Shown: positions 50,401 through 63,178, numbered from the stretch's first letter. The stretch: 64,000 bases of DNA from Cyanoderma ruficeps (GCA_008694505.1 VZDJ01006585.1:10074276-10138275), one strand, 5' to 3'. Numbers and translations: made by a program. The notes: generated from the letters alone by a model not told the origin.

Positions 50401-53400
50401 TGACAGGATTCAGGCTAAGTCCTCACTTTCAGGTTTGAGAAGGGTTACCAGAAGTCAGCAATTCTTATTTTCTTAGGTTATGTTCCAAGGCCAAGAGATT
50501 ATGCTTATGTACACTGCTTCCCCCCTTCCTTCAAATCCTTCTTAAACCTGATAGGAACTCTTAGTAATCAGTGATTTTCAGTTCTTGGTTTCTCACTCCC
50601 TAATCAGCTCAGACATAGCAAAATCTCCTCAAGCAGAGAGGTGGTCTGCAGCAATGAATTATCAGCAAGGGCTCCCAGACTTCAGAAATGCATCACATCT
50701 CAAGCCAGAAGTTCCTGATGGTTACAGAATGAGGATTTCTCGTGGCTATCTGTATTTTAGCAATGATACAATAGTCCGTCTCAATTTTTTATTCATTAAG
50801 GTAGGAAAATTCTTAAGGTGAAGATCTTAAAAAAATCTGTTTGCATACGTCTGTTACCATATGGTACTAATCCCTCCTTACACTAGACTTTTCACATCTG
50901 GGATTTAGAAAACTGATTGAAATAGTGAGCTGTGATTTAGCTGGCAAGTGATTTTTGAAGGTCTCTGTGAGATTTTTTAGCGTACAAATACCAGAAAAAA
51001 TTATTCATGTTAATATGATGTAGAAGTCACAGAAGATTTCTGCTCCTAAAATGCACAGTGCTTTTGAAATTTCCCATTAAATACAAATATTAAGAGAGGT
51101 TAAGAAAGATTTCATGTTTTTGTTAAAACAAACTTTGGTAAAATTAAAAATCTGCTCTTAAAGAAGAGAGATATTTCAGTTGTTAATAACTAATTCCACT
51201 GCACTGCAGCATCAGTCCTAGCACTGGTTCCTTAGACAAAAAGCATCTTCTTGGCATCAATCTATGTATGCACAGATCCCTGCAGAATCTGGGTGCAGTC
51301 CTTAACTCAGGCTGCAGTGTGCTGCTCACATCACTTGTAAGAAGTGCTGTGAAATGCTGTAACTACAAACTGCACAGAGTTAAAGGCAAGGAAGTTCTTT
51401 CAACTAACACTTGACTTAGGACTAAGACACATTTCTAGGACTGTGAACATATTCCTCATCACAAGAATTTCAATTATCTTGACAAAAGAAAACAAATTTA
51501 AAAATCTCCTTGATGGAATTAATTTTTAATAATTTTGTAGATCTGGATGGCAAACTCCAAATAATTTAAACTTTGGAGCTGCTGAAGTGAAATAGATACT
51601 TTTGATATATGATTTATTACAGCCTGAATTAGATTTTCAGCTATTCCCAGGTAATGTTTACTTCTCTTCATCTTTTGCAGTGGAGCATGTTACAGGTCCT
51701 AAAGCTGGGCGAGATAGATCCCTCTGTCTTATTCCACTCTTAGGCATATAGCAGGGCAAATCACTCAAATGGCCATTATTTACTAAGATATATATACAAC
51801 TTTTTTTATTTTTTGTCATTTTTCAGGTATCTCAGTCCAGTTTAACTGTAAAATTCTTAGTGAGTATAGTGGTCCTTCCTGAATTAATTCTGAGCATACT
51901 AAAGCCAGAAAATTCAAATTAATTACTTGTTTTCTATTATTCTGCAAAAAATGTATATCCTCGTTACTGATTAATTATCTTAATGGAAACAAGATTACCA
52001 GAGTACTGCAACACTACTTCTTTCAAATTTAATATCTTTGGTACACTATGTAAGTTATTCTCTATTTCCTCATTGTGATCAACATACAGAGAAAACATTC
52101 TTGTAATTGTCTGAAACTTTAAATTTTATAGTCAGTATTAAAACACAAAAACCTTGCTTAGAGACATGGATGAATGAAGGATGGAGAACAGCGTAACAGA
52201 GGTCTGAACCAACCTTTATTAATAGACCTTAGTGAGTAATACATGCTCCACATCAAAAGATTAGTGGAGGCGTTGTGATTGTGCAGCCCTGACATCTCAG
52301 GACTGTGCATCCCTGGATGCACTTCTGGAGATTTCAGTGAGGTTTCAGATATCACACGCTAGTGTTTTACTAAGAAGAGATACATCTCCCAATGCACAGA
52401 TGGTATTAAAAATGCATTAATATTTTAAGTAATGCACTGGTACTAAAACTAAAGTAGTACAAAGAAATTCTCTGAAAACAGTTCTATTGCTTTCTTTTCT
52501 TAGTGCTTTTATTTTGTGGGAAACATATATTCCAAAGTATTTATAAAAAAGGCAGTTTCAAAACTGTTATGAAATATACTGGAAATAAAGCAAAGTCAAT
52601 ATATGAGAAACCTGAATATTCTGAAAATAAATACTCTGAAACAACTGTAGATAATGCTTATAGGTAAAAACACCATGTATGTATTTGCAAAGGGAATGCA
52701 TTGAAACCGGTAATCCCATAAAATCAATTTTCAATAATCTGTTTATTTTATATTTTACTTTCTTCCTGTTTTTTCATGGTTTTGGTTTTGTTTTTTGCAC
52801 AGAATGCTGGGGGACAGTAAATTAAGGTTTTTGCTGCTTATGTACATTATGTATTTTGTGCTTTACAGTCATTATGTTTCCATGTTAATAGCTTACCTAT
52901 AAAAATTCTATTACTTTTAAAACAAATAGATTAAAACATTAGGAATTAGTGGTATATTTCATCAAACATGCTTAATATGGTTATAGCAGGGACTTCTGCA
53001 TTAAAACCAAAGCAACCCTGCTAGTAGAAACATCTTATACACAAGTATAATTTTAGATGCGGGCATATGCAATTTCTTGCAATTTAAACCACTTTTAAAA
53101 GGAAGAGGTAGCAAAATCAGCATGCTTTACTGAAAGAATGAGGTTTGTCAGAGGATGCTGAAAGAGAAGCAGAGCTATGGCATATATGGGATAAGGCATA
53201 GTATAAAATTTCATCATGACCATTTCTCTTGTTGCCTTGTTGCATCCCTTTAGAAGCAGCTAACCACAGAAGATATTGGTAAATAACTATCTCTGCATCA
53301 ACAGGAATGTAATTTTATAAAGGAAATACAGTATCATTCCCTAAAGATCTTGCTTGTGATTGTTCCTTTTCACAAAGCATGCCTCTTCCTTGGTCCCTAA

Positions 53401-55440
53401 ATAGACAAAGCCTGGAGATGCATGGGTGCAGATTGTTTTCGAACTGGAGAGTGGGGACAGTCTCATTCTTGCATCTGGGTGATACAGCTGCAAGGAGACT
53501 AGGAGAGGAAGAAGGGACTGATCAGGCATTCAGCACTTGTTGTCTGCCTTACTGGCATCTTTAGAGGCCTTATCTGAGCACACTGAAGTAATAGCAATTC
53601 CAAAGCTCTTCTGCTCACACTGTCATTGCAGTGGTCATCTGCTATTAAGCTTTCCAGCACTTGTTATCTATTAGTGGATGGGGTGATCATGAGACTTGGA
53701 AAGAGTATATTCTTGTCCTTATTCAGCTCAGCTTTAACCATGCAGTTTCTCATCTCAAAATGAGAAAAAATCCTAGAATTTAGTGTCTGAGCCTTTCAGC
53801 ATTGCCTTCTGTATAAACTAAATATAAAGTACTCTGTTCCAGGACAAAATTATTCTTAAAATCTCACAAATTATGAACTGGATGTCTGTTTCTTGAATAC
53901 CTATAGAACTTTTACAGCCTCATGTCAGATCTGCTATTGGAATAATCAAGAATTCCCGCTTGGAAAGATTTGTTTGTCCTTAGTGGCTGGAGTACATTAC
54001 CTTCAAGGTCACCAGTTCTCTCCTATCCAGGTCTGTAGTAGATGTTGAGTAATATTTTGATTTTGAAAGTCGATTAGAAATAGAGAAGTTAAAAAATATG
54101 TCCATGATATGATTACATTATTTACCGCAGAAACAGATTGGTGTTCTGATTTTTTTTTCCCTTGTGCAGTAAATTATTGAGTCTGCTTCATTCAGTCCTC
54201 AGAGACCACTAGACAAGTTCTAGGGTGTTCCAGACATTTTCACCACTAAATAGGCTCCTCTTAATCTCTCTCAGATATCAACACTCCCCTCCCCCAGTCC
54301 CACAAAACACCAAATCTACAAGCCATTGTTACGCTTCAAGTACAGAGAAGTCTTCAAGGAACCATTAGATTCTAATTAGGAGTAAGTAATAAATGATGCA
54401 GAACTAGGGAATTCTCATGCACACTAGCCCCTCAGAAAAATTACCAGGATGTCATAAAAAATTGTTTCTAACTCTGAAGAAAAAATAAATGCAGTGATAC
54501 AGAAGAAAACAATGATTTTCAGGAAAGACTTTTTCTGGGTTTAATTCAAAGAAAAGAAAGAATAAATGGATGTTAGATAACATGACAACAAGGAACAAAG
54601 AAATACCTCAGAGAGAAAAGAAATAGCAGAAAGAAAATAGGTCAGTTAATAAATGAAGGTGACAAAATTAATGCTGAATAAAAAATGGTCTGGATGCTGA
54701 TATTTTTATTTTTCTTGAATAATCTGTCTTTCCAGGAAAGCTAAAAGAGAAACATTGATATGATTAGGAATACCATGAAGATTTATTGCAATGAGGACTG
54801 GAGATACAAGCATAGGCAGCAATTGGAAAATATTATCATATAAACATAAATCTGAAGAGAATCATGGGCCAGACTTCTGAAGGCATCCACTATTTACAGT
54901 TCCCATTTGGATTCCTGGGTATTTAACAGTTCCTATCAACAATCCCAAAAAATGACCCTATCAAAGCAGTTATAACAAACTGCCTCAACATTCAGCAGAT
55001 GTGTGGAGATCAACTGCCTCAGGTCACTGAACTCCTCTGAAAGAGGAACACTTTGTGTAGGTGAAAAAATTGACTTAGTATTCTCTGAAAATCTGGTTTT
55101 TGGAGGATAATTTGAAGTTTATGAATTGTTTGTTAATACTTTTGTCAAGTAAAACTAGAAAATGAAGAGACAGAAAAAAAGCATTTAAAATCAAGATGTT
55201 TCTTTAGATGCTTGATTCTTTCCTGTATGTGGCCAGAAAGTTTTGAAACACAAATATTTTTTATAACAGGGATGTGCAACATTCTGTTGAATCTCACTGA
55301 AAATTTAGGAGCAGAAGTCAAGGGTTGCAAAGAGAGATGTGAGTGTATTCTACATACATATTCATTGATTGTCCTGGACTAAACATACACATGATAATCA
55401 TTTCCCCAAAAATTATGAACATAGGGGAAATTCCCCTCCC
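47401..55440. other. Long AT-rich stretch without recognised elements
   Basis: About 8 kb with no gene, CR1 or LTR that I can recognise. Minor items are an 18-bp palindrome 'gtgcatccctggatgcac' near 52305-52322 and A/T runs (49840-49870, 50131-50156). The 15-bp palindrome 'aggggaaattcccct' lies near 55423-55437. The 96-codon frame at 48389-48679 shows no motif. Confidence 0.55.
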
Positions 55441-55881
55441 CTATAAGCATGCATTCTTCTGTCCTGGGGGTCTCTCTGGTGGTCCATATTGGTCAGGGAC
55501 CCCAATGTTCCAGTTGACATGACTGAGTTGGCAAGGCACTGGCGCTGGTGGAATTCTGGTTTTCCTTCTTATACAGTGGGCATTGTGCAGTTCCATATGC
55601 CATGGTTTTGGTAGATCAAGCATTGTGTTAGCCCACCAGGTGTACACATCTGGTAAAGTACAAGATTTATCATTCTTTCGTTTTTCATTAATTCTCTTCA
55701 TGTGACATTGAGTCCTTAGGTATATATAACCACCATGCAAGTATGCATTCATATAACTGTACATATATGTAACCATTTTCAGGGCATCTTTACTCCCACC
55801 TATGGAGTATATACACCTATGGAGTATACTCACCTGTGTAAACAAGTATGTTTGGGGCCTAAGAAAGGGTGACAGAATGGA
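55441..55881 (-). other. Unassigned open frame of about 145 codons
   Basis: The minus strand is open from about 55881 to a stop just left of 55441. There is no ATG near the beginning; the first candidate start around 55845 is TTG, so it is not a standard gene start. The C-terminal half is the more protein-like part, with WANTMLDLPKPWHMELHNAH and then a proline-rich end (VPDQYGPPERPPGQ). I do not recognise the family. A 25-nt interval at its beginning (55834-55858) is bounded by splice-like signals. It could be a retroelement coding relic or chance. A short direct repeat 'acctatggagtata' lies at about 55798-55829. Confidence 0.25.
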
Positions 55882-56930
55882 TCCCTCAGATGTTTAATGC
55901 TGAGTTTCAAACATGTACAATCATGAGTCTAAAAGTCTCTGTGAAGTGGCTGAAAGACCATAACAAAATCATTCTAATGTAAAAAAGGGGAAAAAATCAG
56001 AGGCTTTATTAGAGCAGGCTCTAACATGGCAGCACCATTTCCATTCTGTGTTTGCTGTTATCAAGCCAGATAAAAATAAAGACATAACAAATGCTTAACT
56101 GCCTGAGCCTGTTTATCTAAATGCACCCTGGTACCTCTGGAGGGCTTGTATCTACAGACTTGAGACAAATTCTGCTATGTCCTCCACTACTGAGAACATT
56201 GACAAAGTGAAATAAACTGCCAATCAAAGGGGGAAAAAAAGAAGTCTTATTTTATTAATTTCCAAATCTCTCATTATCAAGGGACAATGAAGGCAAATTG
56301 GAAAGAACTCTTCAAATAACTGAAATGGTTTTCAGAAGGATAGACAAAAACTGATAACTAAAAGGTGATTAAGTAACTTCAATAAAACTAAATATGTTTA
56401 CAACTGCTTCATTGAACAGAAAAGATCCCCAGTGCATAATTATAATATTAACATGTTTTTATAACATTAACAGAAAAATAAATAACATTACTCCATAATA
56501 ATAGAGAGTTTGTCTTAAAGAAACAGACTAAAATTTAGTGAAGTAAAATAAAACAAGAACAATTTCAAAGAAAACTTTTGTTTCAATAAGGTCTATTAAG
56601 CAGTGGAAACCTTTTTAATGGTAAAACTCCCACTGTTGGCTAATACTAGGTAGACAAAAAGAAAAAAAAAAGAATTAAATGTAATATATTTATCTGAGGT
56701 TTAGTTCTTCCACACTCTGTCATATTTCTGTTTTAGCAACAGGCAGATGGACGGCATGACTGTAAGACATTTCAGATGCTTTAATAATTGCCATTTTGAC
56801 ATGTGGTTATATGACTAAAGCTGTGTGGTATATATATACCTACATATGTTTACCTGCCAATAATAAGTAATAATGATTTACTACATAAAGTTGAAGGCCC
56901 ATTCTGATATTCTTCTGATATTTTTTGCTT
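55882..56930. other. AT-rich DNA, nothing recognised
   Basis: No gene or transposon identified. Contains A-runs near 56230 and 56660 and a short (TA)n near 56830. Confidence 0.6.
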
Positions 56931-57422
56931 TCACAGAATCACAGATTGATTGAGGTTGCAAGGGACCACTGAAAGTCACCACCTGGTCAGATCTTCTTGT
57001 TCAAGCAGAGCCACCTATAGCTGCTTGCCCAGGACCATGCCCAGACAGCTTTTGAATACAATGAAGGATTGAGACTTCACAACTTCCCTGAGCAGACTGT
57101 ACCAGAGTTGTCATCCCCACAGTAAAAAAGTGCTCCCTGACCTTTAGGTGGAGTCTTCTGTGTTTCTGATTGTGCCCATTGCCTCTTTTTCTGTCACTTG
57201 ACACAACTGAGGAGAGACTGCCTCCGTCTTCTTTGCACCCTCCCTTCAGGAATTTAAATATATTAATGAAATGCCCAGAGTCTTCACTTCTCAAGGCTAA
57301 ACAGTCTTAGCTCTCTCAGCTTTTCTCATAGGAAAGATGCTCCAGAGTCTTAATGTCTGTGGCCCTTTGCTGGACTCTTTCCAGCATGCCCATGTTTATG
57401 TATATCTTTTTCTCAGAAGTGG
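56931..57422 (-). mobile_element. CR1 LINE, 3' fragment
   Basis: A - strand CR1 copy of about 490 bp. The tail at the left reads 'tcacagaatcacagattgat', followed by 'gaggttgcaagggaccactg' (56952), 'tcttgttcaagcagagccac' (56996), 'ttccctgagcagactgtacc' (57083), 'cttcacttctcaaggctaaa' (57282), 'cttagctctctcagc' (57306) and 'ctttgctggactctttccag' (57365). It is 5'-truncated near 57422. The 97-codon minus-strand frame inside it is the CR1 3' region read through, not a gene. Confidence 0.94.
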
Positions 57423-57616
57423 TCTGCTCCGGCTGGTGTCTGAAAGAGCTCATCTGAACAAATGATGATGATAATGATTATAGAAAACAGATAACTGCTA
57501 GGTGAACAGAGCTTTTGCAATCAGGGTCTCAACTGACTGGCAAAAGACTAAAACTCATCTATTTTATTTCATATCGTATATCCTGGCTTGGTTTTGATAA
57601 CTTGTTGTTGTCCATT

Positions 57617-57648
57617 TCCCAGCCCCCTCCCCCCCCCCCACCCCACCT
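57617..57648 (+). repeat. C-rich run
   Basis: The sequence includes an uninterrupted run of about eleven C's followed by CCCC-containing text. A G9-10 run occurs about 120 bp downstream on the same strand, so the two could pair. Length is likely variable between individuals or reads. Confidence 0.85.
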
Positions 57649-58920
57649 CGGTTATCTCTCCCAGTCCAGTTTGTACCACTGCAGAAAAAAAAAATACTCT
57701 TTATTTGTAAAAATCACATCTGTAAATCTACTTAATATCATGATTTGTTTAATGATTAAATGTGGGGGGGGGTTTGTTTTATTTTTTTTTCTTTTAATTT
57801 GGAAAGGTAGCTCAACAAAGAAGATAGAAAATGGATAAATCTGTGGTTTTGTCAGATCACCCATGAAAGGAAAAATCTATACTTCATTGTTCCTGAAGGA
57901 TATTTTGGTTTTGCTCAGTGCAGCCTCAGCTTTTAATTTAATTTGGCAGTACATGATCACTTTATGTTTCTGCTTGTTCTCATGATCTATGATGTCACAT
58001 GTTCCCTACAATGTTCTTATCTCAGCCATGAAGCAAACACGGCTAACATTTTTCTTCTTCTATTTGCTTTTAATTACAGAGGGTGAAAACAGTGAATATT
58101 AATGGAAATATAATGGCTTTATAGATAAATTAAATACTTCTTAGGTAAAGTTACAGGAAAAAACAACCCAAAAATCACTGCAAAGGCTATATATTTGTTT
58201 ACAATACAAAATGAACAATCTCGCAGTTTAATTTGCCTTTATTATTTTGAGCAGTCTGCATGCCCTATACTGAAATTGCATGAATCTGCAATATAAAGTC
58301 AAACAGCATCACCATATTTGAAGGCCAGTGAAAGCAAAAAGAGGGATTAATTATTTTTATTTCGTTGGTTATTACCAGAAAATAAGTTTTGGACAGACAT
58401 GCTGCATGACTGCAACAGACAATGTACTTGCTTACCAAGCTTTTAAAAGCTGCACCTTCATTCCTGTAAAATGATTGGGGTCCTAGATATCAAAATCTGT
58501 TTTCCCTCATACAGAAAATATTGAACAGAAAAAAAAGTGTTTGACTTCTTTATTAGTATAACTTTTTTCTTAAATTATACATTTTTCATCCATTTGATGT
58601 GCAATATTTTTGCTAACCTTTCTATCACTGTTATTACTGAGACTGTGATGCTTTGATACATATACCTCTTCTTACCACTAGATGGAACTGAAAAACCTTG
58701 TAATACCTTTTTTTATCCTGTTACATGGATCCATACCAATTTCTTCATGATAAAAGCTTGGAAATAGTCCAGAACTAGAACTTACTAAGTTAGAGAAGGT
58801 TTACTGAAGCACAGTAATTGCTACTTGGTGTAGTACTACCTTTGTTGCTTGAACCTCTAACTGCCAAAAGAGGAAGATATTTAAAACGTTAAGTGAATGT
58901 TGTACATTCATAGCAATGAA

Positions 58921-59041
58921 AATGAAAAAAAACACCAACCAAACAAACAAAAAACAAAACAAAAAAACAACCAAACAAAAAAACTCCACACAAAAAGCAA
59001 GTATATTAAAAAAAAACCCCAAACAGAAAACCACCAACCAC
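58921..59041 (+). repeat. A-rich / (CAAA)n low-complexity tract
   Basis: About 120 bases of A with scattered single C or CC (CAAA, CCAA, AAAAC). Its complement gives an F/L/V-rich 80-codon minus-strand frame that looks like a membrane protein but is purely compositional. It could be a long decayed poly-A-like tail, but no retrocopy is seen next to it. Confidence 0.85.
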
Positions 59042-59241
59042 AATAGCTTTCCAAACTGTAATAACTCAAACTAAAAGCCAATATTGAGGATTTTTCAGGA
59101 GATAATTTGGAGACAAACCAGGGCAGAAGTTTGTTCAGTTTTCATTATATTGACATTTAACTGTAGAAACACAAGGCTTTTTTTTTTTTTTCTCTTAAAG
59201 TCCGTGCATGAGGTTTTGGAGTTTTTGTTTTGCCTATCCTG

Positions 59242-59792
59242 CAGAAAAAAACAGGAGTGGAAGACACTATGCTGCTAGAACACTATGATCTTGTAGCAGT
59301 TACTGAAACTTGGCAGGTTGAATCCCATGATTGGAGTGTGGTTACCAATGGCTACAGCCTGTTGAGAAGAGACAGGAAAGGAAGGAAAGAAGGAGGAGTT
59401 GCCAGCTACGTTAAGATGGGGATCAACTATGAAGAGCTGTCTATGGAGAAGAGCCATGAGCAGGTAGAAAGTCTTTGGATAAATATCAGAGACTGAGGGA
59501 AAATACAACTTTGTGGCATGGGGGATAATTTCTTAAGGCAGGTGGTAGTCAGCCTTTCCAGAGAGAACACAGTACTAGATTTGATGGTCACTAACTTAAG
59601 AGAGCTAATTGACAATGTCAAGACTTGAGATAGCTCAGGCTGCAACAATCATGGATTGGTGGAGGTCACAGTCTTGAGAAATATAGGTCAGAAAAGGAGT
59701 AAAGTCAGGCTCTTGAACTTTAGGAAGACAGACTTCCAGCTAATCAGGGAGATTGTCAGTAGGATCCCCTGGGAGACTGCCCCTATGTATTT
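59242..59792 (+). mobile_element. CR1 LINE, ORF2 endonuclease-domain fragment
   Basis: This is a + strand fragment from the 5' side of CR1 ORF2. The 88-codon frame beginning near 59230 contains LLEHYDLVAVTETWQVESHD, then GYSLLRRDRKGRKEGGVASY and EQVESLWINIRD. This is the N-terminal part of the CR1 AP-type endonuclease, including the conserved catalytic E in TETW. After a stop the similarity continues with DNFLRQ, LDLMVTNLRELID, CNNHGLVEVTVL (catalytic-region SDH changed to NNH) and LLNFRKTDFQL. The intervening section with the usual GDFN motif is deleted near 59500-59530. Reverse transcriptase and 3' end are absent, which is unusual because CR1 copies are normally 5'-truncated. Confidence 0.9.
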
Positions 59793-62629
59793 CACCAAAC
59801 AAAGTTTACAGTTGTGGGGTTTTTTTCCTCTCCCTTTATCTCTTTTGTTATCTGATTTTCTTATTCAATTTCTTGACCTTTTCCTTGTTCTTTCTTTGGC
59901 ATACCAGTCCCTTTAATCCTCTCTGACACTTTTTTCCTTTTTACAGCCTCTGCCTAGGTTTCCTGTCTCCTAGAAATTTATCATATCATTGGTGTTGTCA
60001 ACATATATACAGAAGGGCAAAACATTGAGATAATTAGTATTACAAACAGGAAACTCTGACATATGATCAACTCCTACCCAGAAAAAAATAGCATTTTTTT
60101 GACAAATGAGCATGAACCTCATTTGTATCTTCTTAGTAAACTAGGTTGAATGTTAAAGTAAAGTTGGGTAAAATACTGTTTACTGAGGAATTCTGAAGAG
60201 GAGAGGTAATATTTAATGGGGAAATAATAGTTGTTTTGGTTTTTTTTTTCTAAAACCTTTACAGCAAGATTTCTCTGACTGTATACATTTAAGCTATTAA
60301 CTGCACAGAGCAGATACCTGTTTCTTCTATTTTTCATAAAACATCCAGTGTGCTGCCAGCCTTGTGCAGCACCAGATGACAGTCTGCTAAAGCCCGTAAA
60401 AGAGCTGAAGACAGTTTGCATCCTCTGTGAAATCCCTGAAAAAGATTAAGAGAAAGCAACTTCTTGTGGTTTCATGAAAGGAGGCAGGAAAAAATTCTGT
60501 AAGAGAAATTGTGTATTCTTGGCTTAGTTCATGAGTGCCCCACAGAGTTGGCAAGAGAGCTCATGTATCAGAGTTATGAGCCTTTCCTTCATTTTTTCTT
60601 TAGGATGTTCTCCCCAAAGAGCCTTTGATTCTAGAAAATAGCTGTATAAAAAATAAGGGCCCATGCTAAAAGTGAGTTTGTGAATTGCTCTATAGGGTTA
60701 AGTTATCATAGAACAACTCCTGTTTTCTGCCAAAATGGGTGCTGCTCCTTTGAAGTGTCTCTATTAGGAATTGCACTGATTTTCTGTAGTATCTCATATT
60801 TTGGTACTTCCAGATGCATCCAATTTTAGTACCTTAAAATACATTCACATCATTTCCCAGAGGTTCCTACTTTTGCTTTATATGATTTAATCTTCTTACT
60901 TCATATTGTATAATACTATTAGATTATTATGGCTAAGTGTCAAACTTCTCAGGAAATTAGACATAAAGCAGTAATGAACTGTACAATCTACTACTACAGT
61001 TGTACTAGTAGATAATTCAAACACTAGGTGCATACCTCGTTTAAATCAGGAATCTTGATAGACTTTGGCCTTGATAGTGGGATTTTACCTGCTGAGGCTA
61101 GGACAAAAACCAAAGTACAATCCATTTCTTGACAAGAGTTTTATTGAAATTGCAATGTTTTAAGTATATTTCCCAAGTGAAAAGCTTAAACTTTGCATGT
61201 GATTATGCATTATTTTCAACATTGTTTGTTTAACAATGTTGCAGTTCATATTCTGAGAACAAATAAGCAGACAAGAATGCTGAAGTATATACCTGACTCT
61301 GAATACACATTGATATCTCTCTTTACTTATTCATCACTGTTGTTTCAGTAGCTTGGGTGTTGAACTAGATTATTGTTAGAAGCTGAATAAGAAATTTTCT
61401 AAACCCTACCTCAAGAATGACAAATATTTTATGTTATATTTCCCATCCCTTTTTATTTTTTTCAATCTAGCTTTTATATTTTGGTGGCTGTCATTCTAGT
61501 AGGTGAAATAATACTTTTTAAAAGTACTTAAAGTACTTAAAGACCACTTTTCACAAGAATTCTTTCCACTAAAGACCACTTAAAGTACTAAAAGTACTTA
61601 AAGACCACTTTTCACAAGAATGTATGCCGTGCTTAGAGTTGCCAGTTACCAAAAAAGTTTATATCAGAATTTTTTTTACTGGAAGATTAATGCACTGATA
61701 TACTGTGATAGACAATGCTATTTATATACTGCAATTTTTCCTGATGTATCCAGTTTAGAGATGATGTACTAGAACTGAAGAGTGACCTGCCTTTGCTCCA
61801 TAACTTTTTGTCAGATGCACACTGTGCTGCATGGCTTCACAAAGGCTCTTAAAGCAATTAAAGATCAACAGAAAGCTTTGCCCTGATTTCTCTCTGCAAG
61901 TCTTGGTTTGTTCTTTGCACTCACAGTGCAAAAAGGGTGATGGAAGCTCTGATTCTGTGAAAGACACTCACAGCTGAGAATAATACAGGAGCTGGAAGTC
62001 AGCTTTTGATTTACCCTTTGATTTACTTGAATAATTCAAAAGTCATCTGTTGATACGTTTTTTAATTATTGCCAATTTTCAGAACTTCTAGTCTGAAATG
62101 TACCTCTTTTTCCTACACAGTTTGAATCTGAATCTTTTACTTTCAAAGTCAATGGGAATTCCAGATTAGACATTGATTAAGGCTCAAGAGAATATTTTAA
62201 AATTCATTTAAATAGTTATAAAGAAACACAATTCTTCTACAGATAAAGAAAGAATGACTTACAAAATCAAATGAATAATTTAATGATTTTAACTCTTCAA
62301 TATCTATGCAGTATCTGATGATGGAAACCACAGTTGTCTGTGATCTCTTCTCTAATCACCAGACTAATCTCTCTAAATGGAGCTTAAATCCTTTTACATA
62401 GAAATCAAAGATTAAAGAAAAAAAAAAACAACACAAACCCAAAATCAGTTACATAAAAAAAATCTTCATGGACACCTTAATGAACTCAAACATACAAATG
62501 GTTATCCAGCACCAGCAAACTTATACAAAGAAAAACATACCCATGATACTATCTACCTCTCGAAATACAAAGTCAAACACTATTTCCTGAACAAGATTAC
62601 TCTGGGTTTTTTTCATACCATGTGGCACA
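59793..62629. other. AT-rich DNA with one short tandem duplication
   Basis: No gene recognised. A pyrimidine-rich stretch lies at about 59820-59945. The tandem duplication at 61518-61621 is listed separately. The 100-codon minus-strand frame at 60119-60421 has no motif. Confidence 0.6.
61518..61621 (+). repeat. 61-bp-spaced tandem duplication
   Basis: A 31-base block starting 'aaagtacttaaagaccactt' occurs at 61530-61560 and again, identical, at 61591-61621. Similar but imperfect sequence precedes each copy, and a third partial 'aaagaccactt' lies between (61571-61581). The identity of the copies implies a recent duplication. Confidence 0.93.
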
Positions 62630-63178
62630 GAAATCCATCAGCCTCCTGGGCTGCGTTAGCAGTGTTGCCAGCAAGCCAAGGGAGGTGGTCTTTCACCTGT
62701 GCTAAGCACTAGAGCTGGAACATCAACCCCAGTTCTGGGCTCTTCAGTCCAAGACAAACAGGGCACATTGGGGATAGCCTGGAGCAGGTCTACAGAGATG
62801 ATTCAGACCCTGGAACATCTGACATACAGAAGAAGGTTCAGAGAGTTGGGACTTGCAGCTGGAGAGTCTTCCCCCCAGAGGAGAGGACTGGCTCACAGGG
62901 AACTTGTCAATGTGGATGAATATCTGATAGGAAGGAGGGAACGAAGAAGATGAAACCAAACTCTTGTCAGTGGTGCCCACGGACAGAACACGAGTCAGTC
63001 ACTTGCACAGGTTGCACAGGGAGGCCGCGGAGTCTGCAGCCTTGGAGGTATTACAAACCTGAGTGAATATGGCCCTCAAAAACCTGTTCCAGCTGACCCT
63101 GCTTTGTACAGGAGCAGCTTGGACTAGACAAACTCCAGGGGTCCTAATGACTCTGTGAATCCTAATGTTTCTGTGAAT
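62630..63178 (+). mobile_element. CR1 LINE, ORF2 C-terminus plus 3' end
   Basis: A + strand CR1 copy of about 550 bp. It starts in the ORF2 C-terminal block ('ctcctgggctgcgttagcag', 62644; 'caagccaagggaggtggtct'). It continues through 'ccccagttctgggctcttca' (62727), 'ctcttgtcagtggtgcccac' (62961), 'aggttgcacagggaggccgc' (63008) and 'gtcctaatgactctgtgaat', with a decayed tail 'aatgtttctgtgaat'. It is 5'-truncated. The 78- and 84-codon frames over it are not genes. Confidence 0.94.

Larger units (their letters stand above)
57423..59240. other. AT-rich DNA with homopolymer and CAAA tracts
   Basis: No gene recognised. It contains a C-run (about 57617-57648), a G-run (57763-57772) followed by T-runs, and a long A/CAAA-rich tract at 58921-59041. 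Confidence 0.6.

Noticed and set aside
52305..52322. 18-bp palindrome 'gtgcatccctggatgcac'
   Set aside because: Arms of eight bases are expected a few times by chance in 64 kb; no repeat or motif context.
58801..59043. 80-codon minus-strand frame rich in F, L and V, looking like a membrane protein
   Set aside because: It is the complement of an A/CAAA-rich low-complexity tract; the hydrophobic look is purely compositional.
59656..59916. 86-codon frame read as a possible gene
   Set aside because: Its first half is the CR1 ORF2 region (LLNFRKTDFQL) and its second half is a pyrimidine-rich tract translated as L/S/F.
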